Positions 1-7,793 of a DNA stretch of 32,340 bases are shown one piece after another. Position numbers and translations under genes: made by a program. Positions within the stretch are counted from its first letter, which is position 1, and each line of letters begins with the position of its first letter. The stretch spans positions 27,971 through 60,310 of the forward strand of contig NZ_AOMB01000025.1 in the NCBI RefSeq assembly GCF_000336675.1, read 5' to 3'. The notes beneath the pieces are model-generated. The model did not search any database and was not told the origin of the DNA. It saw only the letters and a program-made list of their open reading frames with translations. Source of the stretch: Halococcus hamelinensis 100A6 (lineage in GTDB: Archaea; Halobacteriota; Halobacteria; Halobacteriales; Halococcaceae).

Positions 1-3
1 CAG

Positions 4-134
4 CGAGGGACCTTCGGTCCCTCGTGCTCTTGGAAAGCGAGGCTTTCCAACGGTCAGGAAATCGGAGATTTCCTTCGACGTGCGAACGGGCGCTTCGCGC
101 CCGTGAGCAGAGAGTGGTTCGCCGAAGGCGAACC
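4..134. repeat. Array of five consecutive short perfect hairpins
   Basis: Five inverted repeats follow one another: 4-24 (9-bp arms, loop TTC), 30-50 (8-bp arms, loop CGAGG), 56-74 (7-bp arms, loop CGGAG), 86-104 (8-bp arms, loop TTC) and 116-134 (8-bp arms, loop GAA). Centres are 25-30 bases apart. Arm sequences differ between hairpins, so this is a structural repeat and not a sequence repeat. The first hairpin has the stable C(TTCG)G tetraloop form. One frame stays open from base 1 to a TAG near 199, so the array could encode the tail of an upstream gene, but no start is in view. It is probably cut by the window edge. The function is unknown. Confidence 0.85.
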
Positions 135-320
135 CGACGAGGAAAAAAGTGGGTGCGGGAGGTGTGTGGCCGTCGCGGGGCGGGTGCGGTAGCGGGGCGG
201 TCTCTCGTTTGCGTCGGGATCCGGTAGCTGTCCCTGTCGCCGTTCGATACAAGATCACTCGGCGTTTCGACCGCGGCGCGCTTTTCTCCTCCGTCGACGT
301 GGTCTCCTCGTCGTCGGAAT
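135..320. other. Non-coding stretch between hairpin array and GNAT gene
   Basis: About 185 bases lie between the last hairpin and the stop codon of the leftward acetyltransferase gene. I see no credible gene, promoter or clear terminator here. Confidence 0.4.
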
Positions 321-815
321 TCAGTGCTCGCGCATCAGGAGGTCGCCCCACGGCTCGAAGCCGTGTCGCCGGTAGACCCCGTTCGCGGGTCCGTTGTCGG
401 GGTCGACGTCGAGCGCGACCCGATCGAGCGGGAGGTCTTGGCCCTCGACGCACGCGAACGCCGCGTCGAGCAGGTCGTCGACCAGTCCAGTCCCCCGATG
501 GGCCTCGTCGACGTAGAGTTCGTTCACCACGGCCGCGTCCCAGATCATCGAGAGCTCCCCCGGGAGGACGAAGACGTAGCCCGCGAGTTCGTTCCCCCGC
601 TCCGCCGGGTCGGCCACCGCGATGCAGTCGGGGTCGTGTTCGATACACCACTCCACCCAGTCGAGGTAGCGCTCGCGATAGCCCTCGGTGAGCTTGCCGT
701 CGTAGGTCTCGGCTTTCCCTCCACCGCCGAGCCCACCGAGTTCCCGCTCGAAGTCCTCCTTCAGCCCCCACAACGACCCCTCGTCCCGCGACGGGTCGTA
801 TCGTCTGACATCCAT
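321..815 (-). CDS. GNAT-family N-acetyltransferase
   Basis: A 164-residue cytoplasmic protein of the GCN5-related acetyltransferase fold, which transfers an acetyl group from acetyl-CoA to an amine. The acetyl-CoA pyrophosphate loop is visible as R-G-T-G at residues 107-110, after the beta-strand VVNELYVD. The late motif with N, A and VYRRHGFE near the C-terminus is typical of motif B. Length fits a single-domain GNAT. The gene is divergent from the small membrane-protein gene at 895, with about 80 bases between the starts. The substrate cannot be told from sequence; families like this acetylate proteins, antibiotics or metabolites. The GNAT assignment is firm. Confidence 0.88.
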   Translation of the reverse strand: MDVRRYDPSRDEGSLWGLKEDFERELGGLGGGGKAETYDGKLTEGYRERYLDWVEWCIEHDPDCIAVADPAERGNELAGYVFVLPGELSMIWDAAVVNELYVDEAHRGTGLVDDLLDAAFACVEGQDLPLDRVALDVDPDNGPANGVYRRHGFEPWGDLLMREH

Positions 816-863
816 GCCGACCCGTGGTCGAGGGTGTAGTTACGCGTTCCGAGACCGACGAAA

Positions 864-871
864 CGATTATG
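864..871 (+). promoter_or_regulatory. Box A (TATA-like) for the 895 gene
   Basis: GATTATGC is centred about 27 bases before the GTG at 895. This supports a leaderless transcript and the choice of that GTG as start. Confidence 0.5.
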
Positions 872-894
872 CGAGCCTCGTTCGAGCGTCCGTC

Positions 895-1305
895 GTGTCT
901 CGACTGACCGAGCTCGTCCGGTTCGTCCTCGCCCTGGTGGCGTTTCTCTGGCTGTCGGCTCCGTTCGCGGGGTTGCTCACCCCGCCGGATCCGTTCACTC
1001 AGATCATCGCGCTGGGCGTCGGTGCGGTCGGCGCGGTGCCGGCTGCGGTCGTGTTCGTCCGTCGGTCGCACTCGCTCGAACGGCTCTACGGCTACCTGCT
1101 CGCTGCAAACGTACTGGTGATCCCCGTTGCGTTCATTGGTGCGGGCGTGCTCTTTCTCCTCCGAACCGCACTCCCCGTCTCGGTTTCATCGTCCGGCCTC
1201 GTCCAGACGATCGAAGGTGCTCTCCTGGTGTCCGCCGCCTATCTCCTCGCCTTCCACCTCGTCTACCGTGGCGGCTACGCCCGACTGAAGACTCGATTCG
1301 CGTAG
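895..1305 (+). CDS. Small multi-pass membrane protein
   Basis: A 136-residue hydrophobic protein with about four membrane segments: roughly residues 7-27 (LVRFVLALVAFLWL), 36-55 (IIALGVGAVGAVPAAVVF), 66-88 (LYGYLLAANVLVIPVAFIGAG) and 105-125 (EGALLVSAAYLLAFHLVY). I chose the GTG at 895 over the in-frame ATG at 814 for two reasons: a TATA-like element lies 27 bases upstream, and the extra 27 residues are basic and overlap the promoter of the divergent acetyltransferase gene. I do not recognise a family, and no catalytic motif is visible. Downstream comes an unrelated HTH regulator with its own promoter, so it is probably monocistronic. Confidence 0.75.
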   Translation: MSRLTELVRFVLALVAFLWLSAPFAGLLTPPDPFTQIIALGVGAVGAVPAAVVFVRRSHSLERLYGYLLAANVLVIPVAFIGAGVLFLLRTALPVSVSSSGLVQTIEGALLVSAAYLLAFHLVYRGGYARLKTRFA

Positions 1306-1346
1306 CTTCGTCCACCGACCCAGTCGGTTCGTCGAGGCCAGTAGGG

Positions 1347-1352
1347 TTTTAT
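1347..1352 (+). promoter_or_regulatory. Box A for the HTH regulator
   Basis: TTTTAT lies about 25 bases before the ATG at 1375, consistent with a leaderless mRNA. It argues for that ATG over the GTG codons at 1366 and 1369. Confidence 0.5.
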
Positions 1353-1374
1353 TCGGGCCGTAGGTGTGGTGGGT

Positions 1375-2085
1375 ATGACCGACCGCGGCCCGCGCCGGGA
1401 GCTCGCGAGCAAGATCGCCGGCGACGTGGTGCTGAGCGACGACCCCGGCGCGACGATCCGGAAGTGGCGCACCGACTTCGACGTCCCCCAGACCGCGCTC
1501 GCGGAGGAACTCGACATCTCGGCCTCGGTGGTCTCCGATTACGAGAGCGGTCGGCGACAGAGCCCCGGTATCGGCGTCGTCAGGCGCATCGTGACCGGCC
1601 TGCTCGACATCGACGAGGCGCGCGGCGGTGAACACCTCCGTCAGTACGCCCGCCTCCTCTCGGCGGGGTTCGACCGCGAGGTCGTCCGCGACCTCCGGGA
1701 GTACCCGACCCCGGTGCGGCTCAACGGCTTCTACGACGCCATCGACGCGACGGAGGTCGTCGCGGGCTCGCACGACACCGTCGCGGGCCACACGGTCATC
1801 AACTCGATCGAGGCGATCGTCCGGCTCTCCACCGAGGAGTTCTATCGGCTCTACGGCCAGAGCACGAACCGGGCGCTCGTCTTCACCGGGGTCTCGAACG
1901 GCGAGGGGGCGCTGGTCGCCCTTCGGGTCGTCACCCCGACCCCGACCGCGGTGGTGCTCCACGGTATCGACACCGAGGACCTCTGGGAGCACGCCCCGGC
2001 GCTCGCACGCGCCGACGGCTTCTCGCTCGCGGTGGCCGACGGCGACCTCGAAACGATGCTCGACGCCCTCGGCGGGATGACCTGA
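1375..2085 (+). CDS. HTH (XRE-like) transcriptional regulator
   Basis: A 236-residue DNA-binding protein. A helix-turn-helix lies at about residues 24-75 (the IRKWR..., PQTALAEELDISASVVSDYESGRR stretch), of the XRE/Cro type. The rest is a longer archaeal domain containing LNGFYDAIDATEVVAGSHDTV and a pattern seen in predicted archaeal regulators of the COG1709 type. The start is placed at the ATG with a box A 25 bases upstream. In methanogens a related regulator neighbours HMG-CoA synthase; here HMG-CoA synthase lies 1.3 kb downstream on the other strand, so control of lipid-precursor synthesis is a possible role, but this is inference. No ligand-binding residues can be named. Confidence 0.82.
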   Translation: MTDRGPRRELASKIAGDVVLSDDPGATIRKWRTDFDVPQTALAEELDISASVVSDYESGRRQSPGIGVVRRIVTGLLDIDEARGGEHLRQYARLLSAGFDREVVRDLREYPTPVRLNGFYDAIDATEVVAGSHDTVAGHTVINSIEAIVRLSTEEFYRLYGQSTNRALVFTGVSNGEGALVALRVVTPTPTAVVLHGIDTEDLWEHAPALARADGFSLAVADGDLETMLDALGGMT

Positions 2086-2132
2086 GTCCACGACCCGACT
2101 CCGACCCTGGGCCCGGGCCCCGCATGGCGAAT

Positions 2133-2140
2133 CGTTAAAC
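2133..2140 (+). promoter_or_regulatory. Box A for the PAC2 gene
   Basis: CGTTAAAC is centred about 26 bases before the ATG at 2163, the usual spacing for a leaderless haloarchaeal transcript. Confidence 0.45.
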
Positions 2141-2162
2141 CGGGTTCCCACGAACGCGGGGC

Positions 2163-2906
2163 ATGGCCGCACACCAGCGCGAAGGCCGGTCCGTTTTCGA
2201 TATCAGCCACACGGAAGCGCCCGACTCCGAGACGCTCGTCGTGGGCTTCGCGGAGTTCGGGCTCGCGGGGCTCACCGCCGCCGATTACCTCGTCGACCAC
2301 CTCGAACTCGAGGAGATCGGCCACGTCACCACCGAGGGGCTGCCGGCCGTGACGCCGTTCGAGAACGGGGCTCCGCGCCACGCCTCGCGGCTGTTCTCGC
2401 GACCCGACCTCGACATCACGGTGTTCATGAACGAACTCTTCGTGCCGCCGTGGGCCACCGACGCCGTCGCGGAGTCCGTCCTCGACTGGACCGAGGCGAA
2501 CGACGTCGACGAGGTCGCGGTGCTCTCGGGCGTCCCCTACCAGCACGGCCCCGAGGAACACCGGACGTTCTACGTCGCCACCGATGACTACCGCGACCAT
2601 CGGTTGACCGACACCGAGATCCCGCCGATGCCGGGCGGTTTCTTCAACGGCCTCAACGCCAAGCTCGTCGCCCGCGGCATGGAGTCACCGCTCCGGACGG
2701 GCGTGTTCGTCACGCCGGTCCACGCTCAGGTCCCCGACATCGAGGCCGCGATCCGACTGCTGGAGGCGGTCGAGTCGGTCTACGACCTCACGGTCGACAC
2801 CGACCCGCTCCGGGCGTACGCCGCGAACCTCCAGCAGTACTACGCCGGGCTCGCCGAGCAGCTCGCCCCCGAGACGGACGACTCGCCCGACTGGATGTTC
2901 GGCTGA
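2163..2906 (+). CDS. PAC2 family protein (proteasome assembly chaperone-like)
   Basis: A 247-residue acidic cytoplasmic protein of the PAC2 family. Seen in the sequence: an early strand and turn with VVGFAEFGLAGLTAADYLVD (about residues 23-42); a middle block GLPAVTPFENGAPRHASRLF; a strand ITVFMNELFVPP; and the segment VAVLSGVPYQHGPEE. The later MPGGFFNGLNAKLVARG and TGVFVTPVHAQVPDIEAA are also typical. Family members in eukaryotes help assemble the 20S proteasome; the archaeal members are not well defined, so a chaperone role is only a suggestion. It sits between the HTH regulator and a small hypothetical gene, both on the same strand but with separate promoter-like elements. Confidence 0.85.
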   Translation: MAAHQREGRSVFDISHTEAPDSETLVVGFAEFGLAGLTAADYLVDHLELEEIGHVTTEGLPAVTPFENGAPRHASRLFSRPDLDITVFMNELFVPPWATDAVAESVLDWTEANDVDEVAVLSGVPYQHGPEEHRTFYVATDDYRDHRLTDTEIPPMPGGFFNGLNAKLVARGMESPLRTGVFVTPVHAQVPDIEAAIRLLEAVESVYDLTVDTDPLRAYAANLQQYYAGLAEQLAPETDDSPDWMFG

Positions 2907-3000
2907 ACCGGCGCGAGATCGGTTCGGTCCGACGGTCGAGTCGCATTGTCGCCCATGCTAGCGGCGACAGAACTATCCTTTCGCTCCGCCGACCGGAAGT

Positions 3001-3369
3001 ATGATCAGCCGCCGAACGCGCGCCCGATTCGAGTTCCTCGTCAGCCTCTGTTCGATCCCCGTGCTGGTAGCGTGGGGGAACCTCGTGACGGACGAGGAGG
3101 AATCGAGCTTTCCGGACCCACGCTGGGTGGGCGTCGGCTTCGTCTACCGGGTCGCGTACTCGCGGGCCTACGACACCGACCGTGGTGGCCTCCGGACGTC
3201 GCGAGTGCGGCGAGCCGGCGTCAAGTGGGCCGTGAACGCGTTCGCCCGCCGACTGCCGCAGGGCCGGTCGGCGGCGCGCTGGAGTTTCTCGCTGGGAGCG
3301 CGGCTGGGCCGCGTCGTCTACCGACTCCGCTACGGCGTTCTCGGTCCCGTTCCCGACGGCGAGGAGTGA
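3001..3369 (+). CDS. Hypothetical protein, basic C-terminal half
   Basis: A 122-residue protein with high G/C at third codon positions, which supports it as real. One hydrophobic segment (FLVSLCSIPVLVAWGNL, about residues 12-28) could be a signal anchor, followed by an acidic patch DEEESS and a long Arg-rich part. The C-terminal half is unusually basic for a haloarchaeal protein and may touch nucleic acid or membrane lipids. I recognise no family. A possible box A (ACTATCC) lies about 25 bases before the ATG. It is convergent with HMG-CoA synthase, whose stop lies 33 bases away. Confidence 0.65.
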   Translation: MISRRTRARFEFLVSLCSIPVLVAWGNLVTDEEESSFPDPRWVGVGFVYRVAYSRAYDTDRGGLRTSRVRRAGVKWAVNAFARRLPQGRSAARWSFSLGARLGRVVYRLRYGVLGPVPDGEE

Positions 3370-3402
3370 GAGGTCGGTCGGACTTCTCGAACGACGCGTC
3401 GA

Positions 3403-4740
3403 CTACTCGACGTACTCGTAGACCCGTTCGTCCATCGGGCCGCGCCCGCTCAGGACGAACTCCGATTCGGGCGTCGTGAACGCCTCGAAGTCGGTCTCCT
3501 TGTCGTGGTTGTGGACGTCGTGGACCTGCTCGTACTCCTCGTAGGAGATGTCGTAGCGCGCCGCGAGCTGGTCGTCGATGTCGAGGGCACCGATCTCCTC
3601 GGTCCAGCCCTCGCGGACGGTCTCGGTGTGGATCTCGGCCTGCGCGCCGCTGCCGTAGGAGCCCACGAGGAGTTTCTCGTTCGTCATGTCGATATCGTCT
3701 TCGAGGGCGCGTTTGAGCGCGCTCGCGCGGGCGACGTGCACGGAGCCGGTGTACCAGTTGCCGACGTGGCGCGCGATGTCGAGGGTCGGCTCGATGGCCC
3801 CCTCGTACCACCCGCGGTACGCCTCGGTCTCCTTCAGGTCGTCCATGTAGTCGCGAACCGCGTCCATGAACTGCTCCTCGTCGTCGAACTCCTCGATCCG
3901 GGGCTGTCGACCGATCTCGCTCGCGAGGTCGTCCTCGATCGAGGAGTCGCGGATCATGTGGCGGTAGCCGAGCATCGCGGCCTTGCGCACCATGCCCGGG
4001 AACGGCGTGTGGAACGGAATGTACCGAAACTGGTCGGGGTGCGTGGGTTCGGCGACCGACTCGTAGTCCTCCAGCGCCTCCCGCATCCGGGCGAGGTAGA
4101 CCTGGACCGAGCGTTTGCCGTCCACGCTCGGGAACTGCTGGTTGGGCTTGAGGAAGTCGGTCTCGTCGGCGCTCCCGAAGCCCTGTTCGGGGCTGAGTTC
4201 GACGAGATTCGGGTCCTCGGTCACGAGCATCGCCACCGCGCCCGCGCCCTGGGTCGCCTCGCCGGCGTCGCCGCGGGCATAGAGCGCGGTGTCGGTCGCG
4301 ATCACGAGCGCCGCGCGGCCACGGTGACGGCCCGCCCGGATCCAGTTGTAGGCGTCGTCGAGGCTCTGGGTACCCGAGATGCACGCGAACTTGCGCTCGC
4401 CCTTGTTCGCGTGGTGGAAGTCCCCCTCGTAGACCTGTTCGAGACAGCCCGCGATGTAGGTCGAGACGGGTTTCGAGTTGTCGAACGCGCTCTCGGTCGC
4501 GACGTCGATCCGGCCGATGTCGTCGGGTTCGAGCCCCTTTCGGTCCATCAGCCGATGGGCGGCGTTCGCCCCCATCGTCACGATGTCCTCGTCGACGTCG
4601 GGGAACGAACTCGCGTGCAGCCCGAGGCCTTTGGTGTACTTCTCCGGCGCTTCGTCCATCGCTGGTGCGAACGTCTCCACGAGGTCGAGCTTGAGCTTCC
4701 CGGCGTGGATCGCGACCGCATCGATGCCGACGCTGTTCAT
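3403..4740 (-). CDS. hmgB: Hydroxymethylglutaryl-CoA synthase
   Basis: A 445-residue enzyme that condenses acetyl-CoA with acetoacetyl-CoA to HMG-CoA, the entry to the mevalonate route that makes archaeal isoprenoid lipids. It has the thiolase fold. The catalytic cysteine is C120 in FACISGTQSLDDA, the general acid/base glutamate is probably E83 in ATESAFDNSK, and the conserved histidine is H244 in IPFHTPFPGM. The region AGEATQGAGAVAML (from about 159) is also typical. Length matches the longer haloarchaeal form. A box A (4761-4770, CATATG on either strand) sits about 26 bases before the ATG. It is a single gene; the nearest same-strand gene is the transporter at 4815-5837 upstream, which ends 74 bases before this start. 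The symbol varies between databases (hmgB, mvaB, mvaS). Confidence 0.95.
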   Translation of the reverse strand: MNSVGIDAVAIHAGKLKLDLVETFAPAMDEAPEKYTKGLGLHASSFPDVDEDIVTMGANAAHRLMDRKGLEPDDIGRIDVATESAFDNSKPVSTYIAGCLEQVYEGDFHHANKGERKFACISGTQSLDDAYNWIRAGRHRGRAALVIATDTALYARGDAGEATQGAGAVAMLVTEDPNLVELSPEQGFGSADETDFLKPNQQFPSVDGKRSVQVYLARMREALEDYESVAEPTHPDQFRYIPFHTPFPGMVRKAAMLGYRHMIRDSSIEDDLASEIGRQPRIEEFDDEEQFMDAVRDYMDDLKETEAYRGWYEGAIEPTLDIARHVGNWYTGSVHVARASALKRALEDDIDMTNEKLLVGSYGSGAQAEIHTETVREGWTEEIGALDIDDQLAARYDISYEEYEQVHDVHNHDKETDFEAFTTPESEFVLSGRGPMDERVYEYVE

Positions 4741-4762
4741 GGACCCCGGTGGGACGAGCGGT

Positions 4763-4768
4763 CATATG
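4763..4768 (-). promoter_or_regulatory. Box A for HMG-CoA synthase
   Basis: CATATG lies 23-28 bases before the ATG whose first base is 4740, consistent with a leaderless transcript. Confidence 0.45.
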
Positions 4769-4814
4769 CCTCTGTCGATTCGAATATCGTCGATCGTCGA
4801 AGTAGCGGGTCGGG

Positions 4815-5837
4815 TCAGTCGGAGGTCGAGCCCTCGCCCGAGGTGGTGGTCGTCGGTTTGCCGATGTAGTTCCCGAACAGCCACTCGTTCCAGTCGAGGT
4901 TGCTCCGGTTGTAGGCGCGGCTCTCGTGGGTGTGGCTGTAGTTCAACAGCGCGACCAGCACCACGCCGCCGACGGTGTTGCCGAGCGTCGCCGGCACGAG
5001 GAACTGGGTGAAGAAGGCGAGCAGCGACTCGCCGCCGGAGAAGACCACGTAGAGCGTCTCCCCCGCGCCGACGATGCAGTGAGCGAGTTCGGCGGCCCCC
5101 ACGGCGTACGTGAGCGCGAAGATGACCAGCACCCGGGCGGCGGTGTCGCGCGCGGCGTGGATCAGCCAGACCATCCCGGCGATGAGCACGCCGGCGAAGA
5201 CCCCCTTCCAGAAGATCGCCCCCCACGAGAGTTCGAAGAAGTGGTGGCCGATCTGGCTGGCCATTGCGGCGGCTTGCGGTTCGAGGACGTGGGTGTTGGC
5301 GAGGACGTACGCGCTCGCCGCCACCCCGAGGATGTTCGCCGTAAAGACGACGACCCACACGCGGAGCATGGCGGGGATCGACGCGACCCGGGTCATCACC
5401 AACGTCACCGGCGTCAGCGTGTTCTCGGTGAACAGTTGATAGCTCCCGAGCACCACGAACATGAATCCGACCGGGTAGAGCAGGTAACCCGCGGCCGAGG
5501 AAGCGCCGTTCTCGCCGGGTATCAGCCCCGAGAGCGCGGCGACGCCGATGAACGAGAGGCTCATCGCGAACCCCGCCGCGAGCCCGCTCAAAAAGAGCAA
5601 CCGAAAGCTCCGGTTGAACTCCTCGTCGGCGGTCGCGAGAATGCGTTGGAAGATCTCGTCGGCGGAGAACCGGTCGCGAACCGCCGACCCCGCGGCCGGT
5701 GCCCCCTGCTCCGACCTGTCGATCGTGCTCCGGAGCGCGTCTTCAGTGGTGTCTTCGCCTCCGTTCCGGTCTTCCTCGTCGTCGAGTGCCGGTTCGGAAT
5801 CGTCGGTCGTGTTCGGCGGGCGCTCGCGGTCGTTCAT
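4815..5837 (-). CDS. Formate/nitrite transporter (FNT) family protein, copy 1
   Basis: A 340-residue membrane protein of the FNT family, channels for small monovalent anions such as formate, nitrite or hydrosulfide. Residues 1 to about 75 form a very acidic, probably cytoplasmic N-terminal extension (runs of D and E). Six membrane segments follow, starting with FRLLFLSGLAAGFAMSLSFIG. The second FNT half-motif is visible as LGNTVGGVVLVALLNYSH near the end, and the central pore histidine is probably in AELAHCIVGAGE. A second, shorter copy lies at 10394-11245. The acidic tail is longer than in the bacterial family. The anion carried cannot be assigned. Confidence 0.9.
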   Translation of the reverse strand: MNDRERPPNTTDDSEPALDDEEDRNGGEDTTEDALRSTIDRSEQGAPAAGSAVRDRFSADEIFQRILATADEEFNRSFRLLFLSGLAAGFAMSLSFIGVAALSGLIPGENGASSAAGYLLYPVGFMFVVLGSYQLFTENTLTPVTLVMTRVASIPAMLRVWVVVFTANILGVAASAYVLANTHVLEPQAAAMASQIGHHFFELSWGAIFWKGVFAGVLIAGMVWLIHAARDTAARVLVIFALTYAVGAAELAHCIVGAGETLYVVFSGGESLLAFFTQFLVPATLGNTVGGVVLVALLNYSHTHESRAYNRSNLDWNEWLFGNYIGKPTTTTSGEGSTSD

Positions 5838-6088
5838 TCGCCGTCTTCCCCGCCGGTCCGTGTCCAGAACATCGTGTGCGGATCTCGTGATCAGCGCATC
5901 TAAGCGTTGGGTTTCCGGGCGATCCGGGTCTGACCGGACGCGGCAAATGCAGGCACTACAATCAAGGATATTCGCTTTCTCCTCGGCTCGTCTCTCAGCG
6001 ACCCCGGATACCGGGCGTTCGAGAACTCCACTCCGGGTGAAGCGGTGTTACAACGGCGACGACCACGCTCGGAGCGTGGAGAGTCACC
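5838..6088. other. Intergenic region with a short stem
   Basis: About 250 bases lie between the FNT start and the GH26 stop. A 7-bp stem with a CGG loop (CCACGCT/AGCGTGG, 6063-6079) lies ten bases after the GH26 stop on the minus strand and may help end that transcript, though no T-run follows. I see no gene here. Confidence 0.4.
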
Positions 6089-7606
6089 TCACAGGTCGCC
6101 ACTGAACTCGCGGTCCGTCAGGCGAGCCCCCGCGTCGGCGTCGCCACGAACGACCGACGGCGAGTTCACCGTCGCTCGATACGCGTCGTAGGTGGCGTAG
6201 GAGTCACCGTCGATCTCGTGGGTATCCGTCCCTCGCTCGCCGCCGAACACCGCCCAATCGGATTCGTCCTGGCCGGATTTCTCGGTGTTGAACCAGTTCA
6301 CCATCCGGATATCGCGGTCGTCGGCGAACGAGAACAACCGCCTCACCCACCGTGCCTTCGCCGAGGGCGTGAAGTCGTCACCCTTGAACGACGACGAGGC
6401 GACCTCGGGGAGCGCGACCGGTTTCCCGGTCAACTCCCGCATCCGTTCGAGCATGGGGCCGAATATCTCCTCGGGCGTCCGCCACTCCGAGTACGACTGC
6501 GAATCCCCGAAGTTGAAGCCATCGAGGCCGACCCAGTCGACGTAGTCGTCGCCCGGATAGTAGGCTTCGGCCCGCACACCCCCGATCTCGTCGGCGTTCG
6601 GCGACCACATCCACTGTATCGTCGTCTCGTCCAGCCCGCTCTCCGTGAAGACCGCGTGGATCTGCCGCCACATCTCGACGTAATCGTTCGTCGTCGACGA
6701 CGAGTCGGCGCTCCAGGGGAACCAGTTGCCGTTCATCTCGTGGCCGGGCCGGAAGTAGAACCGCCGCTGGGTGCCGTCGTCGGTGGTCCAGTCGTTGAGT
6801 CGTGCTGCCCACGTCTCGAGGAGCGCGTCGTGGTCCCCGTCGGCGATCTCGCGTGCGATGTCGTCGGCGGTGTCGGTGGTGCTGCCGGTCGACGGAAGCC
6901 ACGTGATGACGGGGACGGAGCCGGCCTCCCAGATGGGCGTCATTCGATTGGGAACGAATCGGCTCACGACGTCCTCCGACCGCAGTCCTTCGACGAACTC
7001 CATCGTGAGTGCGGGTGGATGGCCGAGCCAGCTCTCGAAGAGTTCGAGGTCGTCGGTGTACGACCCCGACCCACCGATGTAGGCCCCCGTGAGGAGCGGG
7101 TCCGAGGGAGACGAGGCCACGTCCGCTGTCGATGTCGCCGTCGGTGTCGACGTGGCCTCCGAGGTGGTCGTCGACCCGGCCGTCGAAGTGGAGACGGATG
7201 TCGTAGAGGAAGCGCGAATCCCGGTCCCGGTGGGACACGCCGCAGATCCGGAGCGCGTCCCCGTCGGAGACGATGTTTCGGCCGTCGACGGAGAACACGG
7301 ACCGCTCGTTCGACGGGCCCCGTTTCGGACCGTCGCGTCGGTTCCGGAGGACCGGCTCGACGGCGTACCGGCTCGCTGTGGGACGGTCGTCGGTCCGACG
7401 GCGTCGGTAGTGATGACGGATTGCTGGCGCGGGTCGGTCGTGACCTCGGTCACGACACCCGTCTCCGGCCGAGTCTCGGTCGGTGGGGTCCCACCGTCGT
7501 CCGACGAACAGCCAGCACTCATCACGAGCGTCCCCGCCCCCATACATTTCAGCAGTCCTCGACGCGAAAACGCCGCTCCTCGGCTATTCGGCCCGAGTGT
7601 AGTCAT
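6089..7606 (-). CDS. Secreted GH26-type glycoside hydrolase lipoprotein (frame anomaly inside)
   Basis: A 505-residue predicted beta-mannanase-like enzyme acting outside the cell. The N-terminus has a Tat signal (SRRGLLK, residues 14-20) and lipobox SAGC with C33 as the lipid anchor. A Ser/Thr-rich linker (about 134-165) leads to a GH26-like barrel from about residue 170. The acid/base glutamate is probably E290 in FRPGHEMNG, and the nucleophile E401 in ALPEVASS; WMWSPNADE and VDWVGLDGFNF also fit. Residues about 79-135 look wrong: Cys- and Arg-containing, with about 64% G/C at third positions, whereas an overlapping frame there has about 95%. A pair of compensating frameshifts is suspected. 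An element like CACTTAATGG about 30 bases upstream may be the promoter. The substrate is inferred from the family only. Confidence 0.82.
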   Translation of the reverse strand: MTTLGPNSRGAAFSRRGLLKCMGAGTLVMSAGCSSDDGGTPPTETRPETGVVTEVTTDPRQQSVITTDAVGPTTVPQRAGTPSSRSSGTDATVRNGARRTSGPCSPSTAETSSPTGTRSGSAACPTGTGIRASSTTSVSTSTAGSTTTSEATSTPTATSTADVASSPSDPLLTGAYIGGSGSYTDDLELFESWLGHPPALTMEFVEGLRSEDVVSRFVPNRMTPIWEAGSVPVITWLPSTGSTTDTADDIAREIADGDHDALLETWAARLNDWTTDDGTQRRFYFRPGHEMNGNWFPWSADSSSTTNDYVEMWRQIHAVFTESGLDETTIQWMWSPNADEIGGVRAEAYYPGDDYVDWVGLDGFNFGDSQSYSEWRTPEEIFGPMLERMRELTGKPVALPEVASSSFKGDDFTPSAKARWVRRLFSFADDRDIRMVNWFNTEKSGQDESDWAVFGGERGTDTHEIDGDSYATYDAYRATVNSPSVVRGDADAGARLTDREFSGDL

Positions 7607-7632
7607 CGTATAAAAGTCAGCCAGCAGGTTCC

Positions 7633-7641
7633 ATTAAGTGT
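7633..7641 (-). promoter_or_regulatory. Possible box A for the GH26 gene
   Basis: On the minus strand ACTTAATGG is 27-35 bases before the start at 7606. A nearer TTTTATA at 7608-7617 is too close to the ATG for a leaderless start. A perfect 12-bp palindrome GTTCGATCGAAC lies just upstream at 7649-7660 and could be an operator. Confidence 0.35.
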
Positions 7642-7793
7642 TCGGCTTGTTCGATCGAACGTATCCATCGCCGACCGAAGCGGCTGTACGAACCGACCGG
7701 CAGCCCCTGAAAACACGAAGTCATCACCGATCCGAGAGCGATAACTGCCGTGCGGTGTAGTCCTACCGATCTCGGTGGTGGATACTGACACGG

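Noticed and set aside
4-134. Hairpin series as a CRISPR array
   Set aside because: There is no repeated sequence, only repeated shape, and no spacer-repeat alternation or cas genes.
3221-4765. Long second frame on the minus strand over HMG-CoA synthase
   Set aside because: It is Arg-rich and lacks any family motif, while the overlapping frame has a complete catalytic set. Long shadow frames are common at this GC content.
3505-4869. 454-residue plus-strand frame opposite HMG-CoA synthase
   Set aside because: It is a Val/Leu/Asp-rich antisense shadow with no promoter at proper spacing and no recognisable domain.
6218-7744. 508-residue plus-strand frame opposite the GH26 gene
   Set aside because: It is antisense to a gene with clear GH26 motifs; composition is typical of an antisense shadow.
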